Assembly (NCBI GenBank): GCA_021779195.1
Contig: JAJYBB010000006.1
Coordinates: forward strand, 1-64,000
DNA length: 64,000 bases
Direction: 5' to 3'
Source of the DNA: Bacteroidota bacterium
Lineage (GTDB): Bacteria > Bacteroidota > Bacteroidia > Bacteroidales > Paludibacteraceae
A program made the position numbers and the translations under genes. A model generated the notes under the pieces. That model did no database searches, was not told where the DNA came from, and saw only the letters and a program-made list of their open reading frames with translations. This document shows positions 47,243 to 60,253 of this stretch, one piece after another. Within the stretch, counting starts at the first letter, position 1. Each line of letters starts with the position of its first letter.

Positions 47243-47638
47243 TTACAAATTTTTAATATATTTCTCGGTACGATAGAAAAAATAAGTTTCCAAGCACAGA
47301 TAAATAAAATAATAAATTGCAAAAAACATTGCAAAATCTCTGAAATGTTCTTTCCCGAAGATCAAATAATAAAGCCCTAAAACTAAGAAACAAAATACAA
47401 ACTTGGCAAGTTTCATGATCATGTAAATATTGACAGATTTTTGCGGATTTCTATTATTAACTTTACCCATCAATTGAATGTCAACCCGACCCAAAATAAA
47501 GAAAAACAAAGGAATCAAAGGATAATGTGATACATAATGTTCAGGAAAATACCTTTGTAAAACGAACCATCCGATCCCACTGGAAAACAACAATGCAAAA
47601 AATAAAATCAAAATCAAATTACGCCTCAATCTATTCAT
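47243..47638 (-). CDS. AtpI-like small membrane protein of the ATP synthase operon
   Basis: A 131-residue protein with four predicted membrane segments and basic loops. It lies between atpC and atpB, adjoining atpB with no gap, as does the AtpI/UncI protein that helps assemble the c-ring in many operons. Sequence similarity to AtpI was not tested; the call rests on position and topology. Confidence 0.6.
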   Translation of the reverse strand: MNRLRRNLILILFFALLFSSGIGWFVLQRYFPEHYVSHYPLIPLFFFILGRVDIQLMGKVNNRNPQKSVNIYMIMKLAKFVFCFLVLGLYYLIFGKEHFRDFAMFFAIYYFIYLCLETYFFYRTEKYIKNL

Positions 47639-47641
47639 AAT

Positions 47642-47890
47642 TTACTTTGATAAAATATTTTCGACACAAACGGTAATAATATTTTTATCAACCTCAACAA
47701 ATCCACCGTCAATTTCCATTTCATGTACTTTACCATCTATTTGATAAAGAATTTTCCCAGTTTTCAGCATTGAAATAAGTGATGCATGATGTTCCCATAT
47801 CGAAAAGAAACCTAAGCTTCCTGGTAAAGTAACACTATTTACTTCGCCACTGAAAAATATTTGTTCAGGTGTTACTATTTCTAATTTCAT
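47642..47890 (-). CDS. atpC: ATP synthase F1 epsilon subunit, short form
   Basis: An 82-residue epsilon subunit from ATG 47890 (MKLEIVTPEQIFFSGEVNSV); ATG 47908 is an alternative start. Only the N-terminal beta-sandwich is present. The C-terminal helical hairpin that inhibits ATP hydrolysis in many bacteria is absent, as commonly seen in Bacteroidetes. It follows atpD in the operon. Confidence 0.9.
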   Translation of the reverse strand: MKLEIVTPEQIFFSGEVNSVTLPGSLGFFSIWEHHASLISMLKTGKILYQIDGKVHEMEIDGGFVEVDKNIITVCVENILSK

Positions 47891-48015
47891 TGTTGGTTTA
47901 TTAAACATCAACCTATTCGGTCTATTAAAAATTCAAATTCCGAAATCAATACAAAGAATCGAAGAATCAAAGTGCTATGCATTCAGAATGCAATTATTTA
48001 TGCGAAAAAATCAAA

Positions 48016-49890
<1,875 letters not shown>

Positions 49891-51174
49891 TCAATAAAAT
49901 AATTTTTCGATAAGCATATAAGCAAATGAACCTCCAAAAAAGCCAATTAATGCCAGCCAGCTGATCTTCTTTATATACCAAAAGAAATTAATTTTTTCCA
50001 TTCCCATTGCTGCCACGCCTGCAGCCGATCCAATAATAAGAATACTTCCTCCCGTACCCGCACAATATGCCAAGAACTCCCAAATATAGTTATCAATCGG
50101 ATATTGGGATAAACTGTACATACCCTGCGTGGCAGCTACCAATGGCACATTATCAATAATTGCTGACGAAAGTCCGATGGTCATAACAATGGCGCTCAGA
50201 TTGCCTACTGTTTGAGCAAGCCATTTCGCCATTTCACTTAAAATATTCGCCGATTCAAGAGCACTGATTGCCAACAGTATTCCCAAAAAAAATAAGATAC
50301 TTGTCAAATCAATTTTATGAAGCGCATGAACCAACGTTAAATGCTGTTTTTTTTCAACATCCCCTTTTCGGTGCATAAATTCAGTAAGTATCCACATAAA
50401 TCCCAAACTGAACATCATACCCATAAATGGAGGTAAATTGGTGAATGATTTGAAAATAGGGACAAAAATTAACGATACAATACCAAGAACCAACACAACA
50501 ACTTGTTGTCTGTCAGTATGTTGTCTGTCGGATGTATTTTCAGATACCAATGTTCGCTCTGCATTTCCGTGAAGCTGAAACGTAACAGCCACCAGCGGGA
50601 TCAACAGACTTATCATGCTCGGGATAAATAATTTCATCATGATATTAGCACTCGAAATTTGTCCACCAATCCAAAGCATGGTAGTAGTTACATCACCGAT
50701 TGGTGTCCAGGCACCACCGGCATTTGCCGCGATAATAGTTATCCCAACAAAAAGTAACCGATCCTCGCGATTCTTTATCAATTTTCGAAGCAGCGACACC
50801 ATTACAATCGTAGTTGTCAAATTATCAAGAATTGAAGAAAGAAAAAATGCGAGTAAACCTATTATCCAAATTAAACTTCGCTTATTGGTTTGCTTAATTA
50901 TCTTGGTGATTGTCTGAAAGCCATCGTGAGCATCTATCAATTCAACGATAGTCATTGCTCCCATCAAAAAGAATAAAATGCCGGAAACATCTCCCAAATG
51001 TTTCAGCAATTCTTCATTTACAAAATTTTTATCAGGTGTCAGCAAAGCAAAAATCACCCAGCATAAAACACCAGTAATCAATGCCGAAGCTGTTTTATTG
51101 ATTTTAATGTTATGCTCGGTTACAATTGCGGAATAGCCTATCACAAAAATAATGATAAGCAAAGTAATCATCAT
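49891..51174 (-). CDS. nhaD: Na+/H+ antiporter NhaD
   Basis: A 427-residue membrane protein with about 11-12 hydrophobic helices. The family patterns FLMGAMTIVELIDAHDGF, LDNLTTTIVMV and IDNVPLVAATQGM are present. It exchanges Na+ for protons at the inner membrane. It lies between lepA and the ATP synthase operon, with gaps on both sides, so it is probably transcribed alone. Confidence 0.92.
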   Translation of the reverse strand: MMITLLIIIFVIGYSAIVTEHNIKINKTASALITGVLCWVIFALLTPDKNFVNEELLKHLGDVSGILFFLMGAMTIVELIDAHDGFQTITKIIKQTNKRSLIWIIGLLAFFLSSILDNLTTTIVMVSLLRKLIKNREDRLLFVGITIIAANAGGAWTPIGDVTTTMLWIGGQISSANIMMKLFIPSMISLLIPLVAVTFQLHGNAERTLVSENTSDRQHTDRQQVVVLVLGIVSLIFVPIFKSFTNLPPFMGMMFSLGFMWILTEFMHRKGDVEKKQHLTLVHALHKIDLTSILFFLGILLAISALESANILSEMAKWLAQTVGNLSAIVMTIGLSSAIIDNVPLVAATQGMYSLSQYPIDNYIWEFLAYCAGTGGSILIIGSAAGVAAMGMEKINFFWYIKKISWLALIGFFGGSFAYMLIEKLFY

Positions 51175-51257
51175 AGCGGATTTACTTTATTTATTTTAAT
51201 CTCAAATCTTGAGTTGAAAGTTAATTAACACCCGAAAAGATAGAAGATAAACCCAAT

Positions 51258-53045
51258 CTAATCTAATTTTAAAACGGCTAAAAATGCTTTTTGAGGTACT
51301 TCCACATTCCCAATTTGCTTCATGCGTTTTTTTCCTTTTTTTTGCTTTTCAAGCAATTTTCGTTTTCTCGAAATATCTCCTCCGTAACATTTAGCTGTAA
51401 CATCTTTTCTGACTGCTTTAATTGTTTCGCGGGCAATAATTTTAGCGCCAATTGCAGCCTGCACCGCAATATCGAATTGTTGACGAGGGATAAGTTCTTT
51501 TAATTTTTCACACATACGGCGACCCAGATTCACAGCATTATCAAAATGTATAAGCGACGAAAGCGCATCTACAGGTTCTCCATTTAACAAAATATCGAGT
51601 TTGATTAATTTTGATGGTCTGAAGCCGTGCGGATGATAATCAAAAGAGGCATACCCTTTTGAAATACTCTTGAGTTTATCGTAAAAATCAAATACGATCT
51701 CGCCCAACGGCAAATCGTAAATTAATTCCATCCGGTTACCGGAAATATAAATTTGTTTTACTAATTCACCCCGTTTTCCCAGACACAAAGTCATTATTTG
51801 TCCGATATAATCCGTTCGTGTAATAATTGAAGCCCTTATATAAGGTTCTTCAATACGATCGATAGTAACAATATCGGGCAATCCGGCAGGGTTGTGCACT
51901 TCAATCAACTCATCTTTTTTAGTAAAAACCCGATACGAAACATTGGGTACCGTGGTAATTACATTCATATCGAACTCCCTATCTAAACGTTCTTGGATAA
52001 TTTCCATGTGTAACATGCCCAGAAAGCCACAACGAAAACCAAATCCCAATGCGATTGACGATTCAGGTTCAAAAGTAAGGGATGCATCGTTCAGTTGAAG
52101 TTTTTCAATAGAAGCACGTAAATCTTCAAAATCTTCGGTTTCAATAGGGTAAACACCGGCAAAAACCATCGGTTTAACTTCCTGAAAGCCCTCTATCGAT
52201 TTGAGACAAGGACGTTTCACATGCGTAATCGTATCACCCACTTTTACTTCACGAGAGGCTTTAATACCAGATATAATATAGCCCACATTCCCGGCACTCA
52301 AACTTTGCGTAGGCGACATCTCTAATTTCAGGATGCCGATTTCGTCGGCAAAATATTCTTTTTCAGTATTGACAAATTTTACAAAGTCGCCTTTGTTAAT
52401 TGTGCCGTTTACAATTTTGAAATAAGCAATGATTCCTCTGAAAGAGTTGAAAACAGAATCGAAAATCAGACACTGAAGCGGGGCTTCGGGATCGCCTTTG
52501 GGTGCAGGAATACGTTCAACAATTGCCTGTAAAATTTCGGCAACTCCCATTCCCGTTTTCCCACTGGCACGGATAATTTCATTTTGCTTGCATCCGAGTA
52601 ACTCCACTATTTGATCTTCTACTTCTTCGGGCATGGCGTTATCCATATCCATTTTATTCATCACCGGAATAATCTCCAAATCGTGCTCAATGGCCATATA
52701 TAAATTTGAAATAGTCTGTGCCTGAATACCTTGCGTAGCATCGACAATCAGCAATGCACCTTCGCATGCAGCTATTGAACGCGACACTTCATAGGAAAAA
52801 TCGACGTGCCCCGGAGTATCAATCAGATTAAAAACGTATTCTTCACCTTTGAATGTATAACTCATTTGGATTGCATGGCTTTTAATAGTAATTCCACGCT
52901 CGCGTTCAAGATCCATATTATCAAGGACTTGTGCCTGCATTTCCTTCCCCGCGACGGTATTGGTATATTCTAATAAGCGATCAGCCAGGGTGCTTTTTCC
53001 GTGATCAATATGGGCAATAATGCAAAAATTTCGGATTCTATTCAT
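51258..53045 (-). CDS. lepA: Elongation factor 4 (LepA)
   Basis: A 595-residue translational GTPase that back-translocates or helps ribosomes under stress. The G1 loop AHIDHGKST is at 11-19, G3 DTPGHVDF and G4 NKMDMD follow, and the LepA-specific C-terminal domain ends in [17 protein letters not shown] -7 box is at 53079-53086 on the minus strand. Confidence 0.98.
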   Translation of the reverse strand: MNRIRNFCIIAHIDHGKSTLADRLLEYTNTVAGKEMQAQVLDNMDLERERGITIKSHAIQMSYTFKGEEYVFNLIDTPGHVDFSYEVSRSIAACEGALLIVDATQGIQAQTISNLYMAIEHDLEIIPVMNKMDMDNAMPEEVEDQIVELLGCKQNEIIRASGKTGMGVAEILQAIVERIPAPKGDPEAPLQCLIFDSVFNSFRGIIAYFKIVNGTINKGDFVKFVNTEKEYFADEIGILKLEMSPTQSLSAGNVGYIISGIKASREVKVGDTITHVKRPCLKSIEGFQEVKPMVFAGVYPIETEDFEDLRASIEKLQLNDASLTFEPESSIALGFGFRCGFLGMLHMEIIQERLDREFDMNVITTVPNVSYRVFTKKDELIEVHNPAGLPDIVTIDRIEEPYIRASIITRTDYIGQIMTLCLGKRGELVKQIYISGNRMELIYDLPLGEIVFDFYDKLKSISKGYASFDYHPHGFRPSKLIKLDILLNGEPVDALSSLIHFDNAVNLGRRMCEKLKELIPRQQFDIAVQAAIGAKIIARETIKAVRKDVTAKCYGGDISRKRKLLEKQKKGKKRMKQIGNVEVPQKAFLAVLKLD

Positions 53046-53078
53046 TCGTAATTTCCTTTTTTTTTAGCAATTGGTTTG

Positions 53079-53086
53079 CAAAAATA
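53079..53086 (-). promoter_or_regulatory. -7 box TATTTTTG of lepA
   Basis: TATTTTTG (minus) fits TAnnTTTG, 33 bases before the lepA start, an ideal distance. Confidence 0.5.
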
Positions 53087-53147
53087 CACAAAAAAGATGA
53101 ATATTCAGGAATGAATCATTTCCAATTTCAAACCGATAACACAAAAA

Positions 53148-53178
53148 AACATCTTCAATTTCTTGAAGATGTTTTTTT
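53148..53178 (-). terminator. Terminator of the cysK-metY operon
   Basis: AACATCTTCAA pairs with TTGAAGATGTT around a 4-base loop; the minus strand continues with a T-run, 40 bases after the metY stop. Confidence 0.8.
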
Positions 53179-53212
53179 ATAATCTTGTTTAGTTTCGATA
53201 ACTACAAAAAAA

Positions 53213-54580
<1,368 letters not shown>

Positions 54581-54635
54581 TTATAATTTGATATTTATTT
54601 GGTATTTACTTTCCCTTTATTAGAAGATAAGTGGG

Positions 54636-55583
54636 TCAAAGCGGATATTCTTCGAAAGCGTAAAGTTGCGTCGACAAATACCTTTCACCTGTATCAGGAA
54701 GCAACACCACGATGATTTTTCCTTTGTTTTCGGGGCGTTGAGCCAAAATGGTGGCAGCATAAGTAGCAGCTCCAGATGAAATTCCCACCAACAATCCTTC
54801 TTGCTGAGCCAACTGGCGTGAAGTAAGAATTGACTGATCATTAGTTACCTGAATCACCTCGTCAACCACGCCGGCATTGTAAATTTTAGGTATGAATCCG
54901 GCACCAATACCCTGAATTTTGTGTGGACCGGCTTTACCACCCGAAAGAACGGGAGAATCAGCAGGCTCAACTGCAACAATCCGAACGTTCGGATTATGTG
55001 CTTTCAGTGATGCACCCACACCGCTCACAGTTCCACCGGTACCCACTCCGGCAACAAAAATATCGACTTTACCATCAGTATCGCGCCAGATCTCTTCTCC
55101 GGTTGTTTTGCGATGAATCTCACTATTGGCAGGGTTTTCGAACTGTTGGGGAATAAACGACCCCGGAATTTCAGACTGAAGTTCCAATGCGCGGGCAATT
55201 GCTCCCTTCATACCTTCAGCACCAGAAGTCAACACGATATTGGCACCAAAAGCTTTTAATAAATTGCGACGTTCCAGACTCATGGTTTCTGGCATTGTCA
55301 GTGTAAGTTTGTATCCTTTGATGGCGGATACCATTGCCAGCCCTATGCCCGTATTTCCACTGGTTGGTTCAATAATTTCAATACCGGGTTTTAAAATACC
55401 TCTTTTTTCGGCATCTTCAATCATGGAAAATGCAATACGTTCTTTTACGCACCCAGCCGGATTGAACGATTCCAGTTTTGCAACAATGGTGGTCAGAAGA
55501 CCTTTTTTGTTACTGTAATTTGCCAATTGAACCAGAGGAGTATTTCCAATCAGTTCGGTAAGATCATTTGCAATTTTTGCCAT
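54636..55583 (-). CDS. cysK: Cysteine synthase A
   Basis: A 315-residue O-acetylserine sulfhydrylase: the PLP lysine is K47 ([10 protein letters not shown]), the phosphate loop is [11 protein letters not shown], and the substrate loop is PTSGNTGIG. It is the first gene of the cysK-metY operon. A promoter with matching -33 and -7 boxes lies at 55622-55652, and a dyad at 55663-55681 could be an operator. Confidence 0.96.
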   Translation of the reverse strand: MAKIANDLTELIGNTPLVQLANYSNKKGLLTTIVAKLESFNPAGCVKERIAFSMIEDAEKRGILKPGIEIIEPTSGNTGIGLAMVSAIKGYKLTLTMPETMSLERRNLLKAFGANIVLTSGAEGMKGAIARALELQSEIPGSFIPQQFENPANSEIHRKTTGEEIWRDTDGKVDIFVAGVGTGGTVSGVGASLKAHNPNVRIVAVEPADSPVLSGGKAGPHKIQGIGAGFIPKIYNAGVVDEVIQVTNDQSILTSRQLAQQEGLLVGISSGAATYAATILAQRPENKGKIIVVLLPDTGERYLSTQLYAFEEYPL

Positions 55584-55621
55584 GACAGTAAATATTAATG
55601 AGTTTGTTTGTTTTTATGATG

Positions 55622-55652
55622 CAAAGATATTTGACTTTCACATTCTTCACAA
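55622..55652 (-). promoter_or_regulatory. Promoter of cysK-metY (TTG, 20-base spacer, TATCTTTG)
   Basis: On the minus strand TTG (55650-55652) and TATCTTTG (55622-55629) are 20 bases apart, matching the Bacteroidetes consensus with correct spacing. It lies 39 bases before the cysK ATG. Confidence 0.6.
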
Positions 55653-55662
55653 TCGCAATGAT

Positions 55663-55681
55663 ATGGTATTTTATATACCAT
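55663..55681. promoter_or_regulatory. Inverted repeat ATGGTAT-N5-ATACCAT upstream of the cysK promoter
   Basis: A perfect 7 bp dyad just upstream of the -33 box. It could bind a sulfur- or cysteine-responsive regulator; which one is unknown. Confidence 0.45.
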
Positions 55682-55787
55682 GTTTATGGTAGATAAACGT
55701 CTGAATACAGCGAAGTCCTCATTCATTGCAATTGAATAAGCAAAAAAACGAAGCAAGAAGAAGTTTTGTTCTTATGAATTTATTATT

Positions 55788-57677
55788 TTATATTTCACTC
55801 AACTCCATCCAACGCATGGTTTTATCATCAATCCGATTAATAATTTCAGCGTGGCGTTGTGAGGCTTTTATTATTTCGTCAGCGGATAAGGAACCTGAGG
55901 CTAGCTGAGATTCAATATCTGTTTTTTCTTTTTCAAGTTGTAGAATTTCTTCTTCCAATGATTCAAATTCCTGTTTTTCTTTGAAAGTAAGTTTCTTTTT
56001 AATTGCTGATTGTTGACTGCTGACTGCTGACTGCTGTTTGGGCTCTTGGTTCTTGGTTCTAGATTCTTGTTTCTTCTCTTCCTTTTCCTGATCTTCCATC
56101 AATTCATTCCATTCGCGGTAGTCGGTGTAATTGCCGGGAAAATCTTTCAGTTCGGCATCGCCTTTGAAAACCATTAAATGATCCACCACTTTATCCATAA
56201 AATAGCGGTCGTGGCTTACCACAATCACGCATCCTTTGAACGATTGCAGGTATTCTTCCAATATGTTTAGCGTTACAATATCGAGGTCGTTGGTGGGCTC
56301 ATCGAGTACCAGAAAGTTAGGATTTCGCATCAGAACGGTGCAAAGGTGCAACCGTCGTTTTTCGCCACCGCTTAGTTTGTACACATAGTTGTATTGTGTT
56401 TCGGGGGTGAAAAGGAAATGCAACAGAAATTGTGATGCAGTCATCTTCTTGCCGTTACCCAAATCCACTACTTCTGCAATGTCCTGTACCACGTCAATCA
56501 CTTTCATTTGTTCGTCGAACGCCAACCCATCCTGGCTGTAATACCCAAATACAACTGTTTCGCCAATATCAAATGAACCCTTGTCGGGTTTTACTTCGCC
56601 CAGCAGCATTTTCAAAAAGGTTGATTTTCCGGTTCCATTTTTACCCACAATACCCATTTTTTCGTAGCGGGCAAAGTTGTAGTAAAAATTGTCGAGAATT
56701 TTCAAGTCGCCGTATGCTTTGCTCACATATTTCGCTTCAAAAATTTTAGATCCGAGATAACTTGCTTTTACGTCTAATTGTACTTTGTCGTTGTTGCGGC
56801 GTTGTTTGGCTCGCTCTTCAATTTCGTAAAAACTTTCCTGACGCGATTTAGCTTTGTGGGCACGAGCTTGTGGCTGACGGCGCATCCATTCCAGTTCCTT
56901 TTTGTACAAGTTGATGGTACGATCGCTTTCGGCATTCCAGTTCTCGATACGTTCCTGCCTTTTTTCGAGGTAATAAGAATAATTTCCGGAATATTGAAAC
57001 AAACCCTGATGGTCAATTTCCATGATATTGGTACAAACACGATCGAGAAAATACCTATCGTGCGTTACCATCAGCAACGCCATAGTGGAACGTTTCAAAA
57101 AATCTTCGAGCCATTCCACCATTTCAAGGTCGAGGTGGTTGGTGGGTTCATCCAGAATCAATAAATCAGGCTCGGAAATCAACACATTGGCCAGTGCCAC
57201 ACGTTTCAATTGTCCGCCCGAGAGCTCACCGATAAGTTGCTCTAAATTGGTAATTTTCAATTTGCCTAAAATTTGTTTGATACGTGTTTCGTAGTCCCAC
57301 GCTTTGTGCAAATCCATTTGCGACAGGATTTCGTCCAATCCTTCCTGATCTTCCGACATCAGGCAATGCTCATAAGCGGCAATGGTCCGAACGGCCTCGT
57401 TATCGGTACGCAGACAAGCATCAATGACCGATAATTCTTTTGGAAAATCAGGATTCTGATTCAGATAACCTATGCGTAAATCGCGCCTAAACGAAATAGT
57501 TCCGCCCTGATAATCTTCAATTCCGGCAATAATGTTGAGTAACGTGGTTTTCCCTGTGCCGTTTTTAGCAATAAGCGCCACACGTTGATTGTCGGCAATG
57601 CCGAAAGAGATATCTTCAAAAAGCAAATTATCGCCAAACGATTTGGTAAGATTTTCTACTTGCAGGTAATTGATCAT
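55788..57677 (-). CDS. ABC-F ATP-binding cassette protein
   Basis: A 629-residue protein with two ABC domains and no membrane segment. Walker A motifs AKNGTGKTT and GKNGTGKST, and signature motifs LSGGQLKRVALA and LSGGEKRRL are intact. ABC-F proteins act on ribosomes (translation factors or antibiotic protection). The C-terminal linker before a final coiled coil contains a run QQSAVSSQQSA encoded by tandem 7-base repeats (56014-56034). A -7 box is at 57712-57719. Confidence 0.92.
   Translation of the reverse strand: MINYLQVENLTKSFGDNLLFEDISFGIADNQRVALIAKNGTGKTTLLNIIAGIEDYQGGTISFRRDLRIGYLNQNPDFPKELSVIDACLRTDNEAVRTIAAYEHCLMSEDQEGLDEILSQMDLHKAWDYETRIKQILGKLKITNLEQLIGELSGGQLKRVALANVLISEPDLLILDEPTNHLDLEMVEWLEDFLKRSTMALLMVTHDRYFLDRVCTNIMEIDHQGLFQYSGNYSYYLEKRQERIENWNAESDRTINLYKKELEWMRRQPQARAHKAKSRQESFYEIEERAKQRRNNDKVQLDVKASYLGSKIFEAKYVSKAYGDLKILDNFYYNFARYEKMGIVGKNGTGKSTFLKMLLGEVKPDKGSFDIGETVVFGYYSQDGLAFDEQMKVIDVVQDIAEVVDLGNGKKMTASQFLLHFLFTPETQYNYVYKLSGGEKRRLHLCTVLMRNPNFLVLDEPTNDLDIVTLNILEEYLQSFKGCVIVVSHDRYFMDKVVDHLMVFKGDAELKDFPGNYTDYREWNELMEDQEKEEKKQESRTKNQEPKQQSAVSSQQSAIKKKLTFKEKQEFESLEEEILQLEKEKTDIESQLASGSLSADEIIKASQRHAEIINRIDDKTMRWMELSEI
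56014..56072. repeat. Heptanucleotide tandem repeats inside the ABC-F gene
   Basis: TGACTGC is repeated three times (56014-56034), and a TTCTTGG-like 7-mer recurs from about 56047. They encode the low-complexity C-terminal linker. Gain or loss of one unit would shift the frame. Confidence 0.55.
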
Positions 57678-57711
57678 AATTTAAATTGAAAAATTGAAAA
57701 AAATAAAAGGA

Positions 57712-57719
57712 CAAAGATA
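57712..57719 (-). promoter_or_regulatory. -7 box TATCTTTG of the ABC-F gene
   Basis: TATCTTTG (minus) fits TAnnTTTG, 34 bases before the start at 57677. Confidence 0.5.
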
Positions 57720-58026
57720 CGGTTTTTTGAAGCACGAATCAATTTGCAAAATAAATGGTTGTTTTGTTGTATGGTAAAATGAAAATTATTAATTTTGGAA
57801 ACTGATAATCTACGAAAGATATGGCTAAAATTAATGTAAAAAAACAGCACTTTAAACGTTTTTTGGATTAATAATTCCGATTCTATTTGCATTGTAAGAA
57901 TCAATTTAAGTCAACCGGAAAGGCTGATACGACACAATAAAATTGCCGTTCGACTAATGAAAATTTTAGATGAACCAACAAACAGAAAGTTATTGAAATA
58001 ATTACCACCATCAAAAATTAAAAATT
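57720..58026. other. Gap between the ABC-F and rubrerythrin genes
   Basis: AT-rich non-coding stretch of about 300 bases. A short frame without a start codon (ending near 58000, with SQPERLIRHNKIAVRLMK) might be a decayed regulator, but this is uncertain. The rubrerythrin promoter must lie here but no -7 box was recognised. Confidence 0.4.
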
Positions 58027-58602
58027 ATGAAAAGCATTAAAGGAACTGAAACAGAAAAAAATTTGCTAAAGTCGTTTGCCGGCGAAAGTCAGGCTCGGAT
58101 GCGTTACACGTATTTTGCCAAAGTGGCAAAAACTGAAGGTTTTGAACAAATCTCAGCAATTTTTACTGAAACTGCCGATCAGGAAAAACAACATGCTAAA
58201 AAGTTTTTTAGCTACTTAGAAGGCGGTATGGTTGAAATTACAGCCTCTTATCCAGCCGGAGTAATCACTACAACTGCTGAAAACCTGAAAGCAGCTGCTG
58301 ATGGTGAAAACGAAGAGTGGACTGATTTATATCCTCATTTTGCCGATGTGGCCGAAGCAGAAGGATTTCCAAACATCGCAGCTACCTGGCGCAAAATTGC
58401 TGCCGTAGAAGCACAACATGAAAAACGCTACCGCAAATTGCAGACTCGTGTTGAAACGAACACTGTTTTTGTTCGCGAAGAAGAAACTTATTGGCAATGT
58501 CGCGAATGTGGTCATATTCATTATGGCAAAGAAGCCCCAAAGGCTTGCCCGACCTGTGCCCATCCTCAAGCTTACTTCGAAGTAGAAAAAACAAACTATT
58601 AA
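58027..58602 (+). CDS. rbr: Rubrerythrin
   Basis: A 191-residue iron protein that reduces peroxide in anaerobes. The N-terminal ferritin-like domain carries the di-iron Glu ligands (E20 and the [11 protein letters not shown] motif); the C-terminal rubredoxin domain has CRECGH and CPTCAHP. It is followed by a terminator hairpin at 58628-58658. Confidence 0.95.
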   Translation: MKSIKGTETEKNLLKSFAGESQARMRYTYFAKVAKTEGFEQISAIFTETADQEKQHAKKFFSYLEGGMVEITASYPAGVITTTAENLKAAADGENEEWTDLYPHFADVAEAEGFPNIAATWRKIAAVEAQHEKRYRKLQTRVETNTVFVREEETYWQCRECGHIHYGKEAPKACPTCAHPQAYFEVEKTNY

Positions 58603-58627
58603 TGTGCCAATATGGCAATAGATTAAC

Positions 58628-58658
58628 ACAACCGTTGTTCAATTTGTGCAACGGTTGT
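58628..58658 (+). terminator. Terminator of rubrerythrin
   Basis: ACAACCGTTG and CAACGGTTGT flank an 11-base loop, followed by T-rich sequence. It lies 26 bases after the stop. Confidence 0.8.
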
Positions 58659-58689
58659 TTTGTTTCACGCTTTTCAGTATTTTTGCAAT

Positions 58690-59346
58690 ATGAGCACTGA
58701 ATTGATGGTAACCGAAGATGGTTCACACACATTGTTTGTTTCCGAAATTGATGAATGTTACCACTCGTCGCATGGTGCTATTCAGGAATCGCGTCATATT
58801 TTTATTGAGGCGGGACTCAAACAATCTAAAAAAAATGAAATACATGTGTTGGAAATTGGTTTTGGAACGGGTTTGAATGCGTTTATGGCTTTAATTGAGG
58901 CTGAAAAGAGCGGTAAACATATTCGGTACACTTCGCTCGAAAAGTATCCGATAGAAGCAGGAAAGGCAATGCAGCTGAATTATCCGGAAATACTTTCACC
59001 TGCAAACCGAAATCTTTTTAAACTGATTCATACTTCGCCATGGAATGTTGATGTTGAAATCACTGGGTTATTTACATTAAAAAAAACAGAAACTGATTTT
59101 ACACTTTATGTTCCCGAAGATGAATTTGATGTCGTATTTTTCGATGCATTTTCACCTGAAAAGCAACCCTTTATGTGGACGCAGGAACGATTTGAAATGA
59201 TTTTTAAACATTGCAACTCGGGAGGAATTATCACTACTTACTGTGCTAAAGGAGCTGTTCGCAGGGCAATGCAGGCTGCCGGATTTACGGTCGAACGTTT
59301 GAAAGGACCTCCAGGTAAAAGGGAAATATTGAGAGGCATCCGCTAA
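58690..59346 (+). CDS. mnmD: tRNA U34 5-methylaminomethyl methyltransferase (MnmD-like)
   Basis: A 218-residue SAM methyltransferase of the MnmD/MnmC N-domain group that modifies the wobble uridine of tRNAs. The SAM loop VLEIGFGTGLNAF is clear, and VVFFDAFSPEKQP is the family catalytic motif. The start is ATG 58690, just after the rubrerythrin terminator. As in other Bacteroidetes the oxidase domain of MnmC is not fused here. Confidence 0.88.
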   Translation: MSTELMVTEDGSHTLFVSEIDECYHSSHGAIQESRHIFIEAGLKQSKKNEIHVLEIGFGTGLNAFMALIEAEKSGKHIRYTSLEKYPIEAGKAMQLNYPEILSPANRNLFKLIHTSPWNVDVEITGLFTLKKTETDFTLYVPEDEFDVVFFDAFSPEKQPFMWTQERFEMIFKHCNSGGIITTYCAKGAVRRAMQAAGFTVERLKGPPGKREILRGIR

Positions 59347-59354
59347 AAAGAAAA

Positions 59355-59387
59355 AGTGAAGACTTCATTCTGAATGAAACCCTCACT
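59355..59387. terminator. Possible weak terminator between convergent genes
   Basis: AGTGA/TCACT and TTCATT/AATGAA form an imperfect stem between mnmD and the convergent methyltransferase gene. There is no strong T-run, so it is uncertain. Confidence 0.35.
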
Positions 59388-59404
59388 TACAAATCTGCAT
59401 TTCA

Positions 59405-60016
59405 TTAAATATTTTTTTGAGCTACCAATATAAACTGCTCGTATTCATTAATTGTGCCGGGAATAAGTTCCTTTTTCAATAAATTATACGTGTAACACGA
59501 CTTAATTTTAAAGCCAGCATTTGTAAATTGTTTTCCCAATTCATCAGTGTCAAATCCTTTGTGCGGAATTGGTTCAAAATTATGAAAAGAGCCATCTTCA
59601 GTACGTATGTCTCCTACGACAATTTGTGCCCCCGGCAACATAATATTGTACAAATGTTTTAAAACACGATCCATATCCGTTAAATGATGGAAAGCCATAG
59701 CCGAAAATATCAGGTCGATATCCTTTCTCTGATATTCAAATATCTCACCGTGTACAATTTCAACCGGTTCAATACCTTCAAGTTTTTGGCGCAAAATATT
59801 TAACATACTTTCCGAAGTATCGACAAGCACAGCCGATTTTACTTTCGGTAAAATTTGTAACCCAACTAAACCCGTTCCTGTACCAATTTCTAAGACACGC
59901 AAACTCTTATTTAGTTCAACGTTTTTGTTCATTTCTTCAACAAACTTAGAAGTCATACCAATCTTTTGAGGACTATCCCAGTCCGATGCTTTGTGTGCAA
60001 AATTATCCTTATTCAT
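59405..60016 (-). CDS. Class I SAM-dependent methyltransferase
   Basis: A 203-residue methyltransferase with motif I LEIGTGTGLVGLQ and the following VDTSESML and FSAMAFHHLTDM motifs of the Methyltransf_11/UbiE-like group. The substrate is unknown. It stands alone on the minus strand. Confidence 0.82.
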   Translation of the reverse strand: MNKDNFAHKASDWDSPQKIGMTSKFVEEMNKNVELNKSLRVLEIGTGTGLVGLQILPKVKSAVLVDTSESMLNILRQKLEGIEPVEIVHGEIFEYQRKDIDLIFSAMAFHHLTDMDRVLKHLYNIMLPGAQIVVGDIRTEDGSFHNFEPIPHKGFDTDELGKQFTNAGFKIKSCYTYNLLKKELIPGTINEYEQFILVAQKNI

Positions 60017-60101
60017 ATTTACAATTTTCTAAATCTAACATGATTTAAAATGCATTGTTCATTAAATCTGAAAATATTCCCGAATATTCATACAAAAATC
60101 T

Positions 60102-60109
60102 TACTTTTG
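60102..60109 (+). promoter_or_regulatory. -7 box TACTTTTG, possibly for the S9 peptidase gene
   Basis: TACTTTTG fits TAnnTTTG, but it lies 144 bases before the start at 60254, so it would give a long leader. Confidence 0.35.
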
Positions 60110-60253
60110 CAATTTAATAAGTCATTAATTTTGGCATTGACAGTTCATTGATTCACGGAACAAAAATTCTTCCACATTAAAGGATAGAATTAAAAATAAA
60201 TTTTTACGAAGAATACAGAAAAACACAGAAATATAATTAATACATATTTACGA

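Noticed and set aside
57839-58000. Small regulator gene between ABC-F and rubrerythrin
   Set aside because: The frame has no start codon at its beginning and only about 50 residues; it may be a decayed fragment, but the evidence is too thin for a gene call.
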